Shown in pieces: positions 41,500-50,212 of a DNA stretch of 52,104 nt. Within the stretch, counting starts at the first letter, position 1. Each line of letters starts with the position of its first letter. The stretch is taken from positions 1 to 52,104 of the forward strand of contig CAJTVJ010000011.1 of the NCBI GenBank assembly GCA_910579785.1. The letters run 5' to 3'. The position numbers and the translations under genes are program-made. The notes below the pieces were generated by a model. That model was not told the DNA's origin. It made no database searches and worked only from the letters and a program-made list of their open reading frames with translations. This DNA comes from an uncultured Christensenella sp. (GTDB taxonomy: Bacteria > Bacillota > Clostridia > Christensenellales > UBA3700).

Positions 41500-42735
41500 A
41501 TGTGTTTTTCTAAGAAGAAAAGAGAAGCTAAAAAGTTAGCAAAGCAACAAAAAAAAGAAGCAGAGAGATTGGAGAAGCTCAAAAAGGAAGAGGCAAAGAA
41601 AGCCGCAAAAAATAAAGACGAAAAGAAGCAACCGATAGTTGACAATACTCAACCGCAAATACAGGAAGAAGTCGTATCGCAACAAGTTGTTGAAGAGCAA
41701 GTTACTACTGCCGTAGAAGAGCTGGCGCAAGTAGAGGAACAACAAGTTGAAGAGGACGTTGTAGAGGAAGAAACCGTCGAGGAAGAGACTGCGGAAGAAG
41801 AGGTTGCCGACGTAGTTGAAGAAGAAGTCGAAGTTGAAGAAGAGTATGAAGAGATCGATGAGTTTGACGACGATTTTGAAGAAGTAGATTTTGTCGAAGA
41901 AGAGGTAGAAGAAATTGCCCAAGAGGAAGTTGTAGAAGAGAGCGAAGAGATGGTTGAAGAAGTACCGGAGGAAGAGCCGGAAGAAAATATCGCGGCGTCG
42001 GCAGTAGTTGAGTCGGAGCCTAAAAAAGCGGAGGAAAAACCAAAGATGGAAAAGAAAGAGACAAAGAAAGCGACCGCTAAGGTTGCGGCAGCAAAAGAGA
42101 CCAAGAAGGACGCTAAGGCAACAAAAGCCGTAAGTGAGAGCAAGCCTGCAAAGGCAACGAAAGCTGCTCCTGCTAAGGAGACAAAAGCGGCAGCTAAACC
42201 TGCGGAAAAGACGGCAAAAGCCGCTCCTGCAAAAGATAAAAATGCTACTCCTGCAAAAGAAGCTAAGCCTGCAAAAGCAGCTCCTGTAAAGGAGAGTAAG
42301 CCTGTTGCGGCTAAGCCTGCTGCCGAAAAGAAGCTGGAAGCTGCTAAGAAGAAGGGCAGATTTGAGTACAGAAAGACTGACAAGGGCAACTATGTATATA
42401 AGCTTTATGCAGCCAACCACAAGGTAATAGCTACCAACGGCGGTACATACTCGTCGCTCAGCGCGCTCAAAGCAGGTATCAACAGCGTTATTAAGAATGC
42501 AAAGATTGCTCCTATCGAGGATCAGACTCTTATCAACGTTGAAGAGCAGAAGTGCCCTAAGTGGATAATCTTCCAAGACGCAAGAGGAGAATTTAGATTT
42601 AGACTTCTCGCTGCAAACGGCGAAGTAGTCTGCACTCCCAACGACGGCTACCTTTCTAAGGACGCTTGCAAAGTCGGCATGAAGTCGATTGCCAACACCG
42701 CAGCTAACGCTGACGTTGTCAAGGCAGAGGAATAA
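41500..42735 (+). CDS. Protein with charged low-complexity region and two DUF1508 repeats
   Basis: 411 residues in four parts. Residues 1-50 form a Lys-rich helix. Residues about 55-170 are extremely Glu/Val-rich and acidic. Residues about 175-280 form a Lys/Ala/Pro-rich histone-H1-like segment. Residues about 285-405 hold two DUF1508 (YegP-like) repeats (GRFEYRKTDKGNYVYKLYAA, and PKWIIFQDARGEFRFRLLAANGEVV). Free DUF1508 proteins are small and of uncertain function. The acidic-then-basic linker suggests a nucleic-acid or surface-interacting scaffold, which is inference. There is no signal peptide. The gene has its own promoter and terminator. Confidence 0.8.
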   Translation: MCFSKKKREAKKLAKQQKKEAERLEKLKKEEAKKAAKNKDEKKQPIVDNTQPQIQEEVVSQQVVEEQVTTAVEELAQVEEQQVEEDVVEEETVEEETAEEEVADVVEEEVEVEEEYEEIDEFDDDFEEVDFVEEEVEEIAQEEVVEESEEMVEEVPEEEPEENIAASAVVESEPKKAEEKPKMEKKETKKATAKVAAAKETKKDAKATKAVSESKPAKATKAAPAKETKAAAKPAEKTAKAAPAKDKNATPAKEAKPAKAAPVKESKPVAAKPAAEKKLEAAKKKGRFEYRKTDKGNYVYKLYAANHKVIATNGGTYSSLSALKAGINSVIKNAKIAPIEDQTLINVEEQKCPKWIIFQDARGEFRFRLLAANGEVVCTPNDGYLSKDACKVGMKSIANTAANADVVKAEE

Positions 42736-42758
42736 GATTAAAATAATTTAGCAAAATA

Positions 42759-42796
42759 AAAGCCTTGCTTGAATGGTTTAAGCGAGGCTTTTTTAT
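42759..42796. terminator. Bidirectional terminator
   Basis: AAGCCTTGCTT (42760-42770) pairs with AAGCGAGGCTT (42780-42790), with T-runs on both strands. It ends the DUF1508 gene and the convergent rlmI-like gene. Confidence 0.85.
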
Positions 42797-42842
42797 TTGA
42801 TATAAATTACTTTCCGCGCTGGGTGAGCGCTTTGAGTATCGT

Positions 42843-44012
42843 TTATAATATTTGCAACACAAAGAATTTTAGGTATAGACTTTCGTCTGTGGATAGCATA
42901 GACGGATGGTCTCCCGACTGTGTGCGTATCTCAACGATGCGCGCATTCTTTCCGCTTTCTCTGGCGGCGTCGCGCAACATATTTTGAAAGAGCGGAAAGG
43001 TCATATAATGCGAACATGACGAGCTTATCAAAAATCCGCCGTTTTTTACAAGCTTCATTGCAAGTATGTTGATGTCTTTATATCCCTTATAGGCGTTTTT
43101 GACTTCGCTTGCGCTTTTACAAAAGGCAGGCGGATCGAGTATTATAGTGTCAAAACTTTCGCCGTCTCTTTTGAATTGTCTTAGGACTTCAAATACGTCT
43201 CCTTGCATAGTAGTTATGTTGGTGAGACCGTTGAGCTTGGCATTGATATTGACGTCGTTTAGAGCTTGCGCCGATATGTCAAGCGCTATGACCTCTTTTG
43301 CCTTTGCATATGCAGCGTTGAGCGAAAAGCCTCCGCTGTTGCAAAAGCAATCCAGCACCTTTTTGCCGCAAGAATATCTGCGAAGTGCAAATCTGTTTTC
43401 CTTTTGGTCCAAGAAATAACCCGTCTTTTGACCGTTTTGCAAATCGACTTGCATTTTCAAACCGTTTTCTTGAATTATCACTTTGGTATCGAAGTCTCCG
43501 TATATGATACCTTTTCTCTCTTCAAGTCCCTCTTTTGCGCGTACTGCTACGTCGCTGCGCTCATAAATGCCTCTTGGGTGAAAGAGCTCTACAAGTGCCT
43601 GTATGATAAGTTCTTTATTTTTTTCAATTCCAAGCGAGAGCAGTTGTACGCACAATACGTCTGCATACTTGTCGACTATGAGTGCTGGGAGGTTGTCGCT
43701 TTCGCCAAATACCATGCGATAGCAGTTGTCCATGCCGAGAGCAAGGCGGGCGTCATTAGCTTTTTTGATAGCGTTTTTATAAAATTCGAGGTCGGGTATA
43801 CTTTCGTCGCGTATAAATATGCGCACAAGTATCTTTGACAGATGATTTATATATCCCTTGCCGATATATCGACCGCTGTAATCGTAGACAGTAGCCAAAG
43901 AGCCGTTTTTGTCCTTACCTTCTATGCGCGCGACTTCGTTGGCATATACCCACGGGTGACCTGCAACGATACGTTTTTCCTCGTTTTTCTTCAAATATAC
44001 GCTGTATGGCAT
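42843..44012 (-). CDS. rlmI: Class I SAM-dependent rRNA methyltransferase, RlmI-like
   Basis: 389 residues. The N-terminal PUA domain begins LKKNEEKRIVAGHPWVYANEVARIEG. The EEHD-type middle and a Rossmann methyltransferase follow, with VLDCFCNSGGFSLNAA (motif I), an acidic ALDIS motif and TIILDPPAFCKS (motif IV). This arrangement matches RlmI, which makes m5C in 23S rRNA, or a close 23S rRNA m5C methylase. GAGGAAA lies before the ATG. Substrate specificity between RlmI-like paralogues cannot be decided by eye. Confidence 0.88.
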   Translation of the reverse strand: MPYSVYLKKNEEKRIVAGHPWVYANEVARIEGKDKNGSLATVYDYSGRYIGKGYINHLSKILVRIFIRDESIPDLEFYKNAIKKANDARLALGMDNCYRMVFGESDNLPALIVDKYADVLCVQLLSLGIEKNKELIIQALVELFHPRGIYERSDVAVRAKEGLEERKGIIYGDFDTKVIIQENGLKMQVDLQNGQKTGYFLDQKENRFALRRYSCGKKVLDCFCNSGGFSLNAAYAKAKEVIALDISAQALNDVNINAKLNGLTNITTMQGDVFEVLRQFKRDGESFDTIILDPPAFCKSASEVKNAYKGYKDINILAMKLVKNGGFLISSSCSHYMTFPLFQNMLRDAARESGKNARIVEIRTQSGDHPSMLSTDESLYLKFFVLQIL

Positions 44013-44119
44013 GGTTTATTTCCTCGCTGTGTTTTTAAGCAAATTATATCACTTTGACAAAATAATAGCAATAATTTCTCAACTTATTTCGTTAGTGTTG
44101 CAAAACAGTAAAATATATA

Positions 44120-44290
44120 TTATAATTTTTAAAAGGATGACCTCTCCGTTTCGATCGTAAGTAGCGAAGCGACGGCATAGCGAGCCAGCAGTTGTGTCTT
44201 GGGCGAGCGTCAATGACGATTTCAGCCCATACTTGTAGATAAATATATGGTCACCTCGACCAACGCGGAGAGGTCTAATCAATATAAAAT
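44120..44290. repeat. Repeat-rich spacer before malQ
   Basis: A partial GACCTCTCC module, an inverted module C (about 44153-44222) and a module A copy (about 44249-44275). No gene seen. Confidence 0.65.
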
Positions 44291-44365
44291 ACGGACTGTA
44301 ATTTATATGAGTTGCTTCACGTCCAATAAAGTAACGATAAATTTAATTCAAAGGAAGTGGTATTT

Positions 44366-45853
44366 ATGGCAGACAAGAGCAGTTTGATCAAGAAAAAAGC
44401 AGGCATATTGTTGCCTATATTTTCATTGCCTGGTAAATACGGGATAGGAACTCTCGGCAAAAGCGCGTACGATTTCGTCGACTTTTTAAAGGGCTGCGGT
44501 CAAAGCTATTGGCAAGTCTTGCCGCTCAATCCGACGATTTACGGCGATTCGCCATATCAGTCTCCGTCTGCGTTTGCCGGCAATCCTTATTTTATTGATG
44601 CCGATTTATTGGTCGAAGACGGCTTATTAGAAGAGAAAGACGCAAAGGCTTTTGAGAAAGACGTTGATAGAATTGACTATGGCTATCTATTTGGCAGTAG
44701 GGAATTTTTGTTGAAAAAAGCCTTTGAACTTTTTGACATAAATTCAGACGACTACAAAACTTTTAAACAAGAAAATAAATTTTGGCTCGACGATTACGCG
44801 CTTTTTATGTCGATAAAAGAATACAACGGCAACAAGGCTTGGAGTGAATGGGGCAAACAGGAAAAATACCGTTTGCACTTGGACAAGCTGAATAAAAAAT
44901 ACGCAGGCAGCATAGAGTTTTGGAAGTTTGTGCAGTATGAATTTTATAGTCAATATGCTAAGCTTAAATCGTATGCCAATGCAGGCGGCATTGAGATAAT
45001 AGGAGATATGCCGATATACGTCGCATACGATTCGGTGGACGTGTGGTCAGAGCCTAAGAACTATCTGCTTGACGGCGACCTTGCGCCGACGTGCGTTGCC
45101 GGCGTTCCGCCCGACGCTTTTTCGGAGACGGGACAGCTTTGGGGCAATCCCATATACGATTGGAAGAGAATGAAGAGAAATAAATTTTCATGGTGGATAG
45201 AGAGGTTGAAAACCGCGTATAAGCTGTACGACATTATACGAATAGATCATTTTAGAGGTTTTGAGGCATACTACGTAGTTGACAGTCAAGCGCAGACTGC
45301 CATTGACGGCGAGTGGCGCAAGGGAGTCGGCATATCGCTGTTTAAAGAGCTTGACAAACATATTCCCAATGCAAAGATAATTGCAGAGGATTTGGGAGTT
45401 ATAACCCAAGAGGTGCGTAAGCTTTTGAAAAAGACGGGCTATCCCGGCATGAAAGTCTTGCAGTTTGCCTTTTCGGGCGAAGACAACGAATATTTGCCCA
45501 AGAAAATAAAGAATTCTAATTGTATTGTATATACGGGCACGCACGACAATATGACGACTCCGCAGTGGTTTGAGAGTATTGACAAAAAGCAGTATGCCTT
45601 TTACAAAAAGAAGTGCAAGCCGAAGAGAAAGGAGAGCGACACGCATTGCCTTATCCGCACGGCTATGTCTACAAAAGCGGAGCGAGTGATAATACCTATG
45701 GCAGATTATCTTGGGATAAAAGAAGAGGGCAGAATCAACGAGCCGTCAACGACAGGAGATAATTGGACATGGAGATTGCAGCAGAATTATGACACACCAA
45801 AGCTGAGGAGTGAAATATTAGAGCTTATCGGCGAGCGTAATATAAACATATAA
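44366..45853 (+). CDS. malQ: 4-alpha-glucanotransferase (amylomaltase)
   Basis: A 495-residue GH77 enzyme that transfers glucan segments between malto-oligosaccharides. The opening RKKAGILLPIFSLPGKYGIGTLG is typical in layout (here KKKAGILLPIFSLPGKYGIG). The catalytic nucleophile is the Asp in IRIDHFRGFEAYY, the acid/base the Glu in IIAEDLGVI and the stabiliser the Asp in TGTHDNMTT. The ATG at 44366 is preferred over the in-frame GTG at 44357, because AAAGGAAG lies about 10 nt before it. It probably feeds glycogen or starch-oligosaccharide breakdown. No other maltose genes lie here. Confidence 0.96.
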   Translation: MADKSSLIKKKAGILLPIFSLPGKYGIGTLGKSAYDFVDFLKGCGQSYWQVLPLNPTIYGDSPYQSPSAFAGNPYFIDADLLVEDGLLEEKDAKAFEKDVDRIDYGYLFGSREFLLKKAFELFDINSDDYKTFKQENKFWLDDYALFMSIKEYNGNKAWSEWGKQEKYRLHLDKLNKKYAGSIEFWKFVQYEFYSQYAKLKSYANAGGIEIIGDMPIYVAYDSVDVWSEPKNYLLDGDLAPTCVAGVPPDAFSETGQLWGNPIYDWKRMKRNKFSWWIERLKTAYKLYDIIRIDHFRGFEAYYVVDSQAQTAIDGEWRKGVGISLFKELDKHIPNAKIIAEDLGVITQEVRKLLKKTGYPGMKVLQFAFSGEDNEYLPKKIKNSNCIVYTGTHDNMTTPQWFESIDKKQYAFYKKKCKPKRKESDTHCLIRTAMSTKAERVIIPMADYLGIKEEGRINEPSTTGDNWTWRLQQNYDTPKLRSEILELIGERNINI

Positions 45854-45874
45854 TTTGATAATTATTTATATCAA

Positions 45875-46200
45875 ACCGTTGAGACCTCTTTGCGTTGGTT
45901 AAGGTGACTATATATACCTACAAGTCTTGGGCGAGCGTCAATGACGATTCCCTCCCAAGCTTGTATGATTTATATTTAGTCACCTCGACCGTAGCGGAGA
46001 GGTCTCAACGAATTAACTAATAGGATGAGATTTCTCCACGTTGGTCGAAATGACATAACTTACGTAAAGTTGACGATTGTAGGGGATATGAAGCTTTGAG
46101 TATTTTCCTAATGATACATATCCTTGATGATAATAATTTACATACAGAGTAATGCCATTTCGACCGAAGCGATAGCGTAGCGGAGAAGTCTCAACAATTT
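45875..46200. repeat. Repeat-rich spacer with a MITE-like unit
   Basis: Inverted module A at about 45877-45909, a module C fragment at about 45928-45955 and module A at about 45977-46013. A 164-bp unit at 46028-46191 is bounded by inverted module B ends and contains GGGGATATGAAGCTTTGAG, like the unit at 12249-12418. The following 150 nt to spoIVA are AT-rich with no certain promoter motif. Confidence 0.65.
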
Positions 46201-46370
46201 AATCCAATTAAATAAGTAATTACAATTTACTTTACAATATCACTATTATATAAATAGATAAAATATAAGAAATCAAGAAATTTTACATTTCAAAACAAAA
46301 ATTTAAAAAATTTAGAATATTTTGCATAAACCTCTAATATATTTTAACGTACTAAAAATTGGAGGAGTAT

Positions 46371-47849
46371 ATGGAAAAATTTGACCTTTATCAAGATATT
46401 GCAACACGCACGGAAGGAAATATTTATATCGGAGTCGTTGGACCGGTGAGAAGCGGAAAGTCGACTTTTATTACAAAATTTATGCAGACGATGGTCTTGC
46501 CGAATTTGCAGGACGATTATCACAAGCAACGCATAGTCGACGAATTGCCTCAGTCTGCGGACGGAAAGACTATTATGACGACACAACCTAAGTTTGTGCC
46601 GGACGGAGGCGTTGACGTAGAACTTGCGCCGGGCTGCGGAGCAAAGCTCAGGCTTGTGGATTGCGTCGGTTATCCTTTTGAGGGCGCGCAAGGTTTTGAA
46701 GAAGGGGATTCCGACAGATTGGTGGATACTCCTTGGAGCGACGAAAAAATGCCGTTTTCGCAGGCGGCTGAATACGGCACAAGCAAGGTCATCACCGACC
46801 ATTCGACGATAGGCGTGTTGATATCTACCGACGGCTCGATACTAGATTTGCCGAGAGAGGGCTACCTCAGCGCAGAAAAGCGAGTTGTCAGAGAGATGAA
46901 AGAACTTGACAAGCCTTTTGTACTGCTTCTCAATTCCAAGCATCCGCAGGACAGCGAGTCTATAAGATTGAGAGACGCGCTTGCCGACGAATACGGCATA
47001 CCCGTAATGCTCAAAAACATTCAAGAGATGACTGCTCAGGACATGGGCGAACTTTTGGAAAGCGTGCTTTTGCAATTTCCTTTGCGTATGCTTGACGTCA
47101 ATATGCCGAGTTGGATGCAGGCGTTGCCGAGAGAAAGCGAGGTTATATCCGACATAGTCGACAAGGTGTGCGCCGTCGCAAAAGATATGCAAGTCATGGG
47201 GGATTACAGACGTCTTAGCGACATATTCGTCGATGACGAGTATCTTCAAAACGACACCATGGTCAAGGTGGACTTCGGCAAGGGAGTGTGTGCGCTGACA
47301 GTATCGCCAAAACCGCAGTTGTTCTACAAAGTGCTCTCCGATCAGTGCGGTATGGAGATTGCCGACGAGTGTCAGCTTGTGTCGTATATCAAGGAATTTG
47401 CAAAAGCGCGCAATCAATATGAGAAGATAAAGCAAGCTCTTGCCGACGTCGACAATTACGGATACGGTGTGGTCACGCCTACGCTTGAAGATATGAATTT
47501 GCAAAGTCCGCAAATCGTAAGACGCGGTTCAAAATACGGTATCAAGCTCAAAGCTACCGCTCCGGCAATGCACATAATGAGAGTAGACGTAGAGACTGAG
47601 GTCAATCCCGTGCTCAACGCAGATATGCAGAATGAAGAAAATCTCAAAGCTTGGCTTGAAGAGTTTGGCGAAGACGGTCAAGGCATTTGGGATACCAATA
47701 TGTTTGGCAAGAGCCTCAACGTAATTGCCAAAGAGGGGCTCAACAACAAGCTGATGGCTATGCCCGAAGAAGTGCGCGGCAAACTTCGCAAGACGGTTAC
47801 GCGTATCGTCAACGAGGGCAAGGGCGGAGTGCTTTGCATATTGCTCTAA
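46371..47849 (+). CDS. spoIVA: Stage IV sporulation protein A
   Basis: 492 residues, the same length as in Bacillus subtilis. It is a P-loop ATPase that self-assembles into the basement layer of the spore coat on the outer forespore membrane. Walker A is GPVRSGKST (24-32). The Walker B-like LRLVDCVGYPFEGAQGF is clear. The C-terminus ends in GKGGVLCILL, the membrane-targeting tail. Its presence is strong evidence that the organism makes spores. GGAGGAG lies about 6 nt upstream. Transcription should be sigma-E-dependent in the mother cell, but I cannot pick the promoter confidently. Confidence 0.97.
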   Translation: MEKFDLYQDIATRTEGNIYIGVVGPVRSGKSTFITKFMQTMVLPNLQDDYHKQRIVDELPQSADGKTIMTTQPKFVPDGGVDVELAPGCGAKLRLVDCVGYPFEGAQGFEEGDSDRLVDTPWSDEKMPFSQAAEYGTSKVITDHSTIGVLISTDGSILDLPREGYLSAEKRVVREMKELDKPFVLLLNSKHPQDSESIRLRDALADEYGIPVMLKNIQEMTAQDMGELLESVLLQFPLRMLDVNMPSWMQALPRESEVISDIVDKVCAVAKDMQVMGDYRRLSDIFVDDEYLQNDTMVKVDFGKGVCALTVSPKPQLFYKVLSDQCGMEIADECQLVSYIKEFAKARNQYEKIKQALADVDNYGYGVVTPTLEDMNLQSPQIVRRGSKYGIKLKATAPAMHIMRVDVETEVNPVLNADMQNEENLKAWLEEFGEDGQGIWDTNMFGKSLNVIAKEGLNNKLMAMPEEVRGKLRKTVTRIVNEGKGGVLCILL

Positions 47850-47934
47850 TATATAAGCGAGAAAAACTTTATTTAAAAATTCGGTATATTATGCGGCAAC
47901 GCGATATCATAAGTATGATTTGTTTGACAAAAGA

Positions 47935-47962
47935 CAAGGCGGTTTTCACCGCCTTGCTTTTA
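47935..47962. terminator. Bidirectional terminator
   Basis: CAAGGCGGT (47935-47943) pairs with ACCGCCTTG (47948-47956), with T-rich runs on both sides. It separates spoIVA from the convergent coat-protein-like gene. Confidence 0.85.
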
Positions 47963-47964
47963 TA

Positions 47965-48711
47965 TTAAGCCAACTTGCGAATCACAAGATTGACGTCGGT
48001 GAAGTTTTGAGCCTCTTCGCCGAGATTATTCAAAGTAAGAATACTGCTAGGCGACGTGACCTCTAAAATTCCGTGTGACGAGATATTGTAAGGATTCGCC
48101 GTAGACGTCGTACTTGCGGACTGCGTAAATATCGGGACAGTGTTGCCGTTGAGTTTTACGCCGACTGCGGCAGTACCCGGCGCAGGGTCGGGAGCCGCGG
48201 TAGGCGTGCCGCTCAAAGAATAGCTCACGTCATACACGCCGGTAGGAAGCAGCGCTCCCGTACCGCTGGAAGTGATCTGCGAGCCGATTTGTCTCGAAAG
48301 GGTCAGGGGAATAATCCCGTCGGTTGCAATCGAAGTTGCGCTTGGATTTGTAAAATAACCAATATTGATAGTTCGCGTTGTCGGCGGGACTTGGTTACTC
48401 ACCGTCGACGGCAACCAAAAAAAATTGTTGGATCCGCATGGACAGGTATACCATCCGCAGCCGTTGTTGCTGCGCTGTCCGCATTGATTGCAGCCGCAGC
48501 CGCCATTGTTAAAATTGCCGCATCCGTTGTTGCAGCCGCAGCCATCGCTACGGAAGTTGCCCCATGAGTTGTTGCAACCGCAGCCGCTGCGTCCGCTGCC
48601 CCAAGAGTTGCAGCCGCATGATCTGCAACCGCAGGAATTATTGCGATTGCATGGACAAGAATTGTTGTTGAAATTGGTGCTGTTATTGTTACACCAAGAG
48701 TTACAGAACAT
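47965..48711 (-). CDS. Spore-surface-like protein: Cys/Asn/Gly-rich N-terminus and BclA-like C-terminus
   Basis: 248 residues in two parts. Residues 1-100 are extraordinarily rich in Cys, Asn, Gly and Ser, with many CGC and CxxxC units, and are expected to cross-link through disulfides. Residues about 105-248 resemble the C-terminal trimerising domain of exosporium proteins (GYFTNPSATSIATDGIIPLTLSRQIGS, then NPYNISSHGILEVTSPSSILTLNN). There is no signal peptide, as expected for a coat protein made inside the mother cell. Its convergent position next to spoIVA supports a spore-coat or exosporium role. AAGGAG precedes the ATG. A collagen-like GXY repeat is absent. Confidence 0.8.
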   Translation of the reverse strand: MFCNSWCNNNSTNFNNNSCPCNRNNSCGCRSCGCNSWGSGRSGCGCNNSWGNFRSDGCGCNNGCGNFNNGGCGCNQCGQRSNNGCGWYTCPCGSNNFFWLPSTVSNQVPPTTRTINIGYFTNPSATSIATDGIIPLTLSRQIGSQITSSGTGALLPTGVYDVSYSLSGTPTAAPDPAPGTAAVGVKLNGNTVPIFTQSASTTSTANPYNISSHGILEVTSPSSILTLNNLGEEAQNFTDVNLVIRKLA

Positions 48712-48779
48712 ATTTTTTCTCCTTGGTTTGAATTGGCGTTAGCCAATACAGTTTATGAATATATTTTCCATTGTGTGCA

Positions 48780-48840
48780 TAGATGCGATTGCGTCGACTT
48801 ATAATATCTGGTCATTTCGAGCGTAGTCGAGAAATCTAAT
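48780..48840. repeat. Short repeat module B copy
   Basis: An inverted module B hairpin (GTCATTTCGAGCGTAGTCGA, then GAAATCT) at about 48812-48838 in the spacer upstream of the DUF3810 gene. Confidence 0.65.
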
Positions 48841-48889
48841 ATAATGATAATATATACTCGACTATTGACGCTTTAAGACAATACGGTTA

Positions 48890-48918
48890 TTGACTGAAAG
48901 TAAAAGTTGTGATACAAT
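48890..48918 (+). promoter_or_regulatory. Promoter giving a leaderless mRNA (DUF3810 gene)
   Basis: TTGACT (48890-48895), 17-nt spacer, TACAAT (48913-48918). The ATG at 48925 comes 6 nt later and there is no Shine-Dalgarno. Confidence 0.75.
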
Positions 48919-48924
48919 ATATTT

Positions 48925-50115
48925 ATGTCAAAAAACGGTGCAAAGCAAATAAAGATTTCCAAAGGCACGCTGGGGCTGGTGATAGCAGTTTGCGCGCTTG
49001 CGGTTCTTATGGCGTTTTTGCTGATACTGCGTACAAATCAAAGCGTATGCGAATGGATATGCAGAAATTTGGTCAGCGGTTATCAAGCGGTGGCAGGCAG
49101 GTTTTTTTCGGTGACGAGGGCTAATATTTTTGAGATATCTGCGGCTATCGGCGCGGCGCTTGCTATTGCAATGATAATAACTTCGATAGTCTTGTTTTGC
49201 AAGAAGAAAAGAGTCGCGTCAAGACGAGTTATGCTGTCGCTGATAGTTATCTGCTTTTGCATTGCGAATTTATATATTTTTGCCGCAGGATTTGCTTACA
49301 ACAGAGAAGCGGCGCCGCTAGTAAAATATCAAGGCGACGTCAGCAAAGAGCATGCTCTTGAATCTTATATCGCTCTAATAGACGATATAAAAACGTGCTA
49401 TGACGAGATAGGCAATTACAATGAAGACGGATCTGTGATATGTCCTTACAGCGAAAGGGAGCTTGAAGACAAGGTGCGAAAAGCGGTGGACGATATACTT
49501 AAAGACGACTACTATTACAGCTATACGCCCAAGGCAAAGGCTGTGATATCCAGCAGACTTATGACCTACAACAGTATCGCAGGCATTACTTTTTTGCCAA
49601 CCTGCGAGCCTTGCTATAATAAGGAAATGCCTATCGTCGAGAGGGTGCATACTCTTGCGCACGAATATGCGCACACCAAGGGAGTGATGAGGGAATACGA
49701 GGCTAATTTGGTCGCGACGTACGTACTTCTCAACAGCGGCGACGCTTATTTGAAATATTGCGCTTACGTAGACGCATACAGCGATATAGACGACCTCATA
49801 AGATATGACGAGACTTATTTTGACAACGTCAAGCTGTATGACACGCCCGAGGGCTTTGACAGGGACTGCGGAATAATTTTATTTTGGTGGTGGCATCAAC
49901 CAAGCTTCGGTGATTTCGGCAGTATAGTCAACGACTTGTATCTTAAATTACAGGGGCAAAGTGAGGGGACGGGATCGTATGAAGAGACGCCCGGCACAGA
50001 CGAAATAATAATCGGCGGCGAGGACGGGGAAGAAGACAGATACTTGGAGATAATCACGGAGTACACCAATATGCACAGAATGCTGATAGCGTTCGGCGAC
50101 TCGTTAAAATCTTAG
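48925..50115 (+). CDS. DUF3810 membrane metalloprotease-like protein
   Basis: 396 residues with three N-terminal transmembrane helices (about 13-35, 66-92 and 101-122) and a large extracytoplasmic domain. The zinc-protease-like motif HEYAH (246-250, HExxH) sits in VHTLAHEYAHTKGVMREYEAN, where the downstream REYEAN supplies a possible third ligand Glu. This is the DUF3810 family layout. The substrate is unknown. The C-terminus is acidic with a short Gly/Glu-rich linker. The ATG directly follows a consensus promoter, implying leaderless translation. Confidence 0.88.
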   Translation: MSKNGAKQIKISKGTLGLVIAVCALAVLMAFLLILRTNQSVCEWICRNLVSGYQAVAGRFFSVTRANIFEISAAIGAALAIAMIITSIVLFCKKKRVASRRVMLSLIVICFCIANLYIFAAGFAYNREAAPLVKYQGDVSKEHALESYIALIDDIKTCYDEIGNYNEDGSVICPYSERELEDKVRKAVDDILKDDYYYSYTPKAKAVISSRLMTYNSIAGITFLPTCEPCYNKEMPIVERVHTLAHEYAHTKGVMREYEANLVATYVLLNSGDAYLKYCAYVDAYSDIDDLIRYDETYFDNVKLYDTPEGFDRDCGIILFWWWHQPSFGDFGSIVNDLYLKLQGQSEGTGSYEETPGTDEIIIGGEDGEEDRYLEIITEYTNMHRMLIAFGDSLKS

Positions 50116-50212
50116 ATTATTAAAAATAACTAAAAAATCCATAAAAAATTTTTCTTTTATATTGAATTTGCTTTGCAATATATTGTATTATATATAAAAG
50201 GCGTCATATTAT

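Noticed and set aside
41536..42576. Long antisense frames opposite the DUF1508 gene
   Set aside because: The Phe/Leu/Cys-rich and Ser-rich translations are the mirror of the GAA/GCA-rich charged repeats, not real proteins.
46300..46360. A sigma-E promoter for spoIVA
   Set aside because: It is expected biologically, but the AT-rich stretch offers several weak matches and no clear choice.
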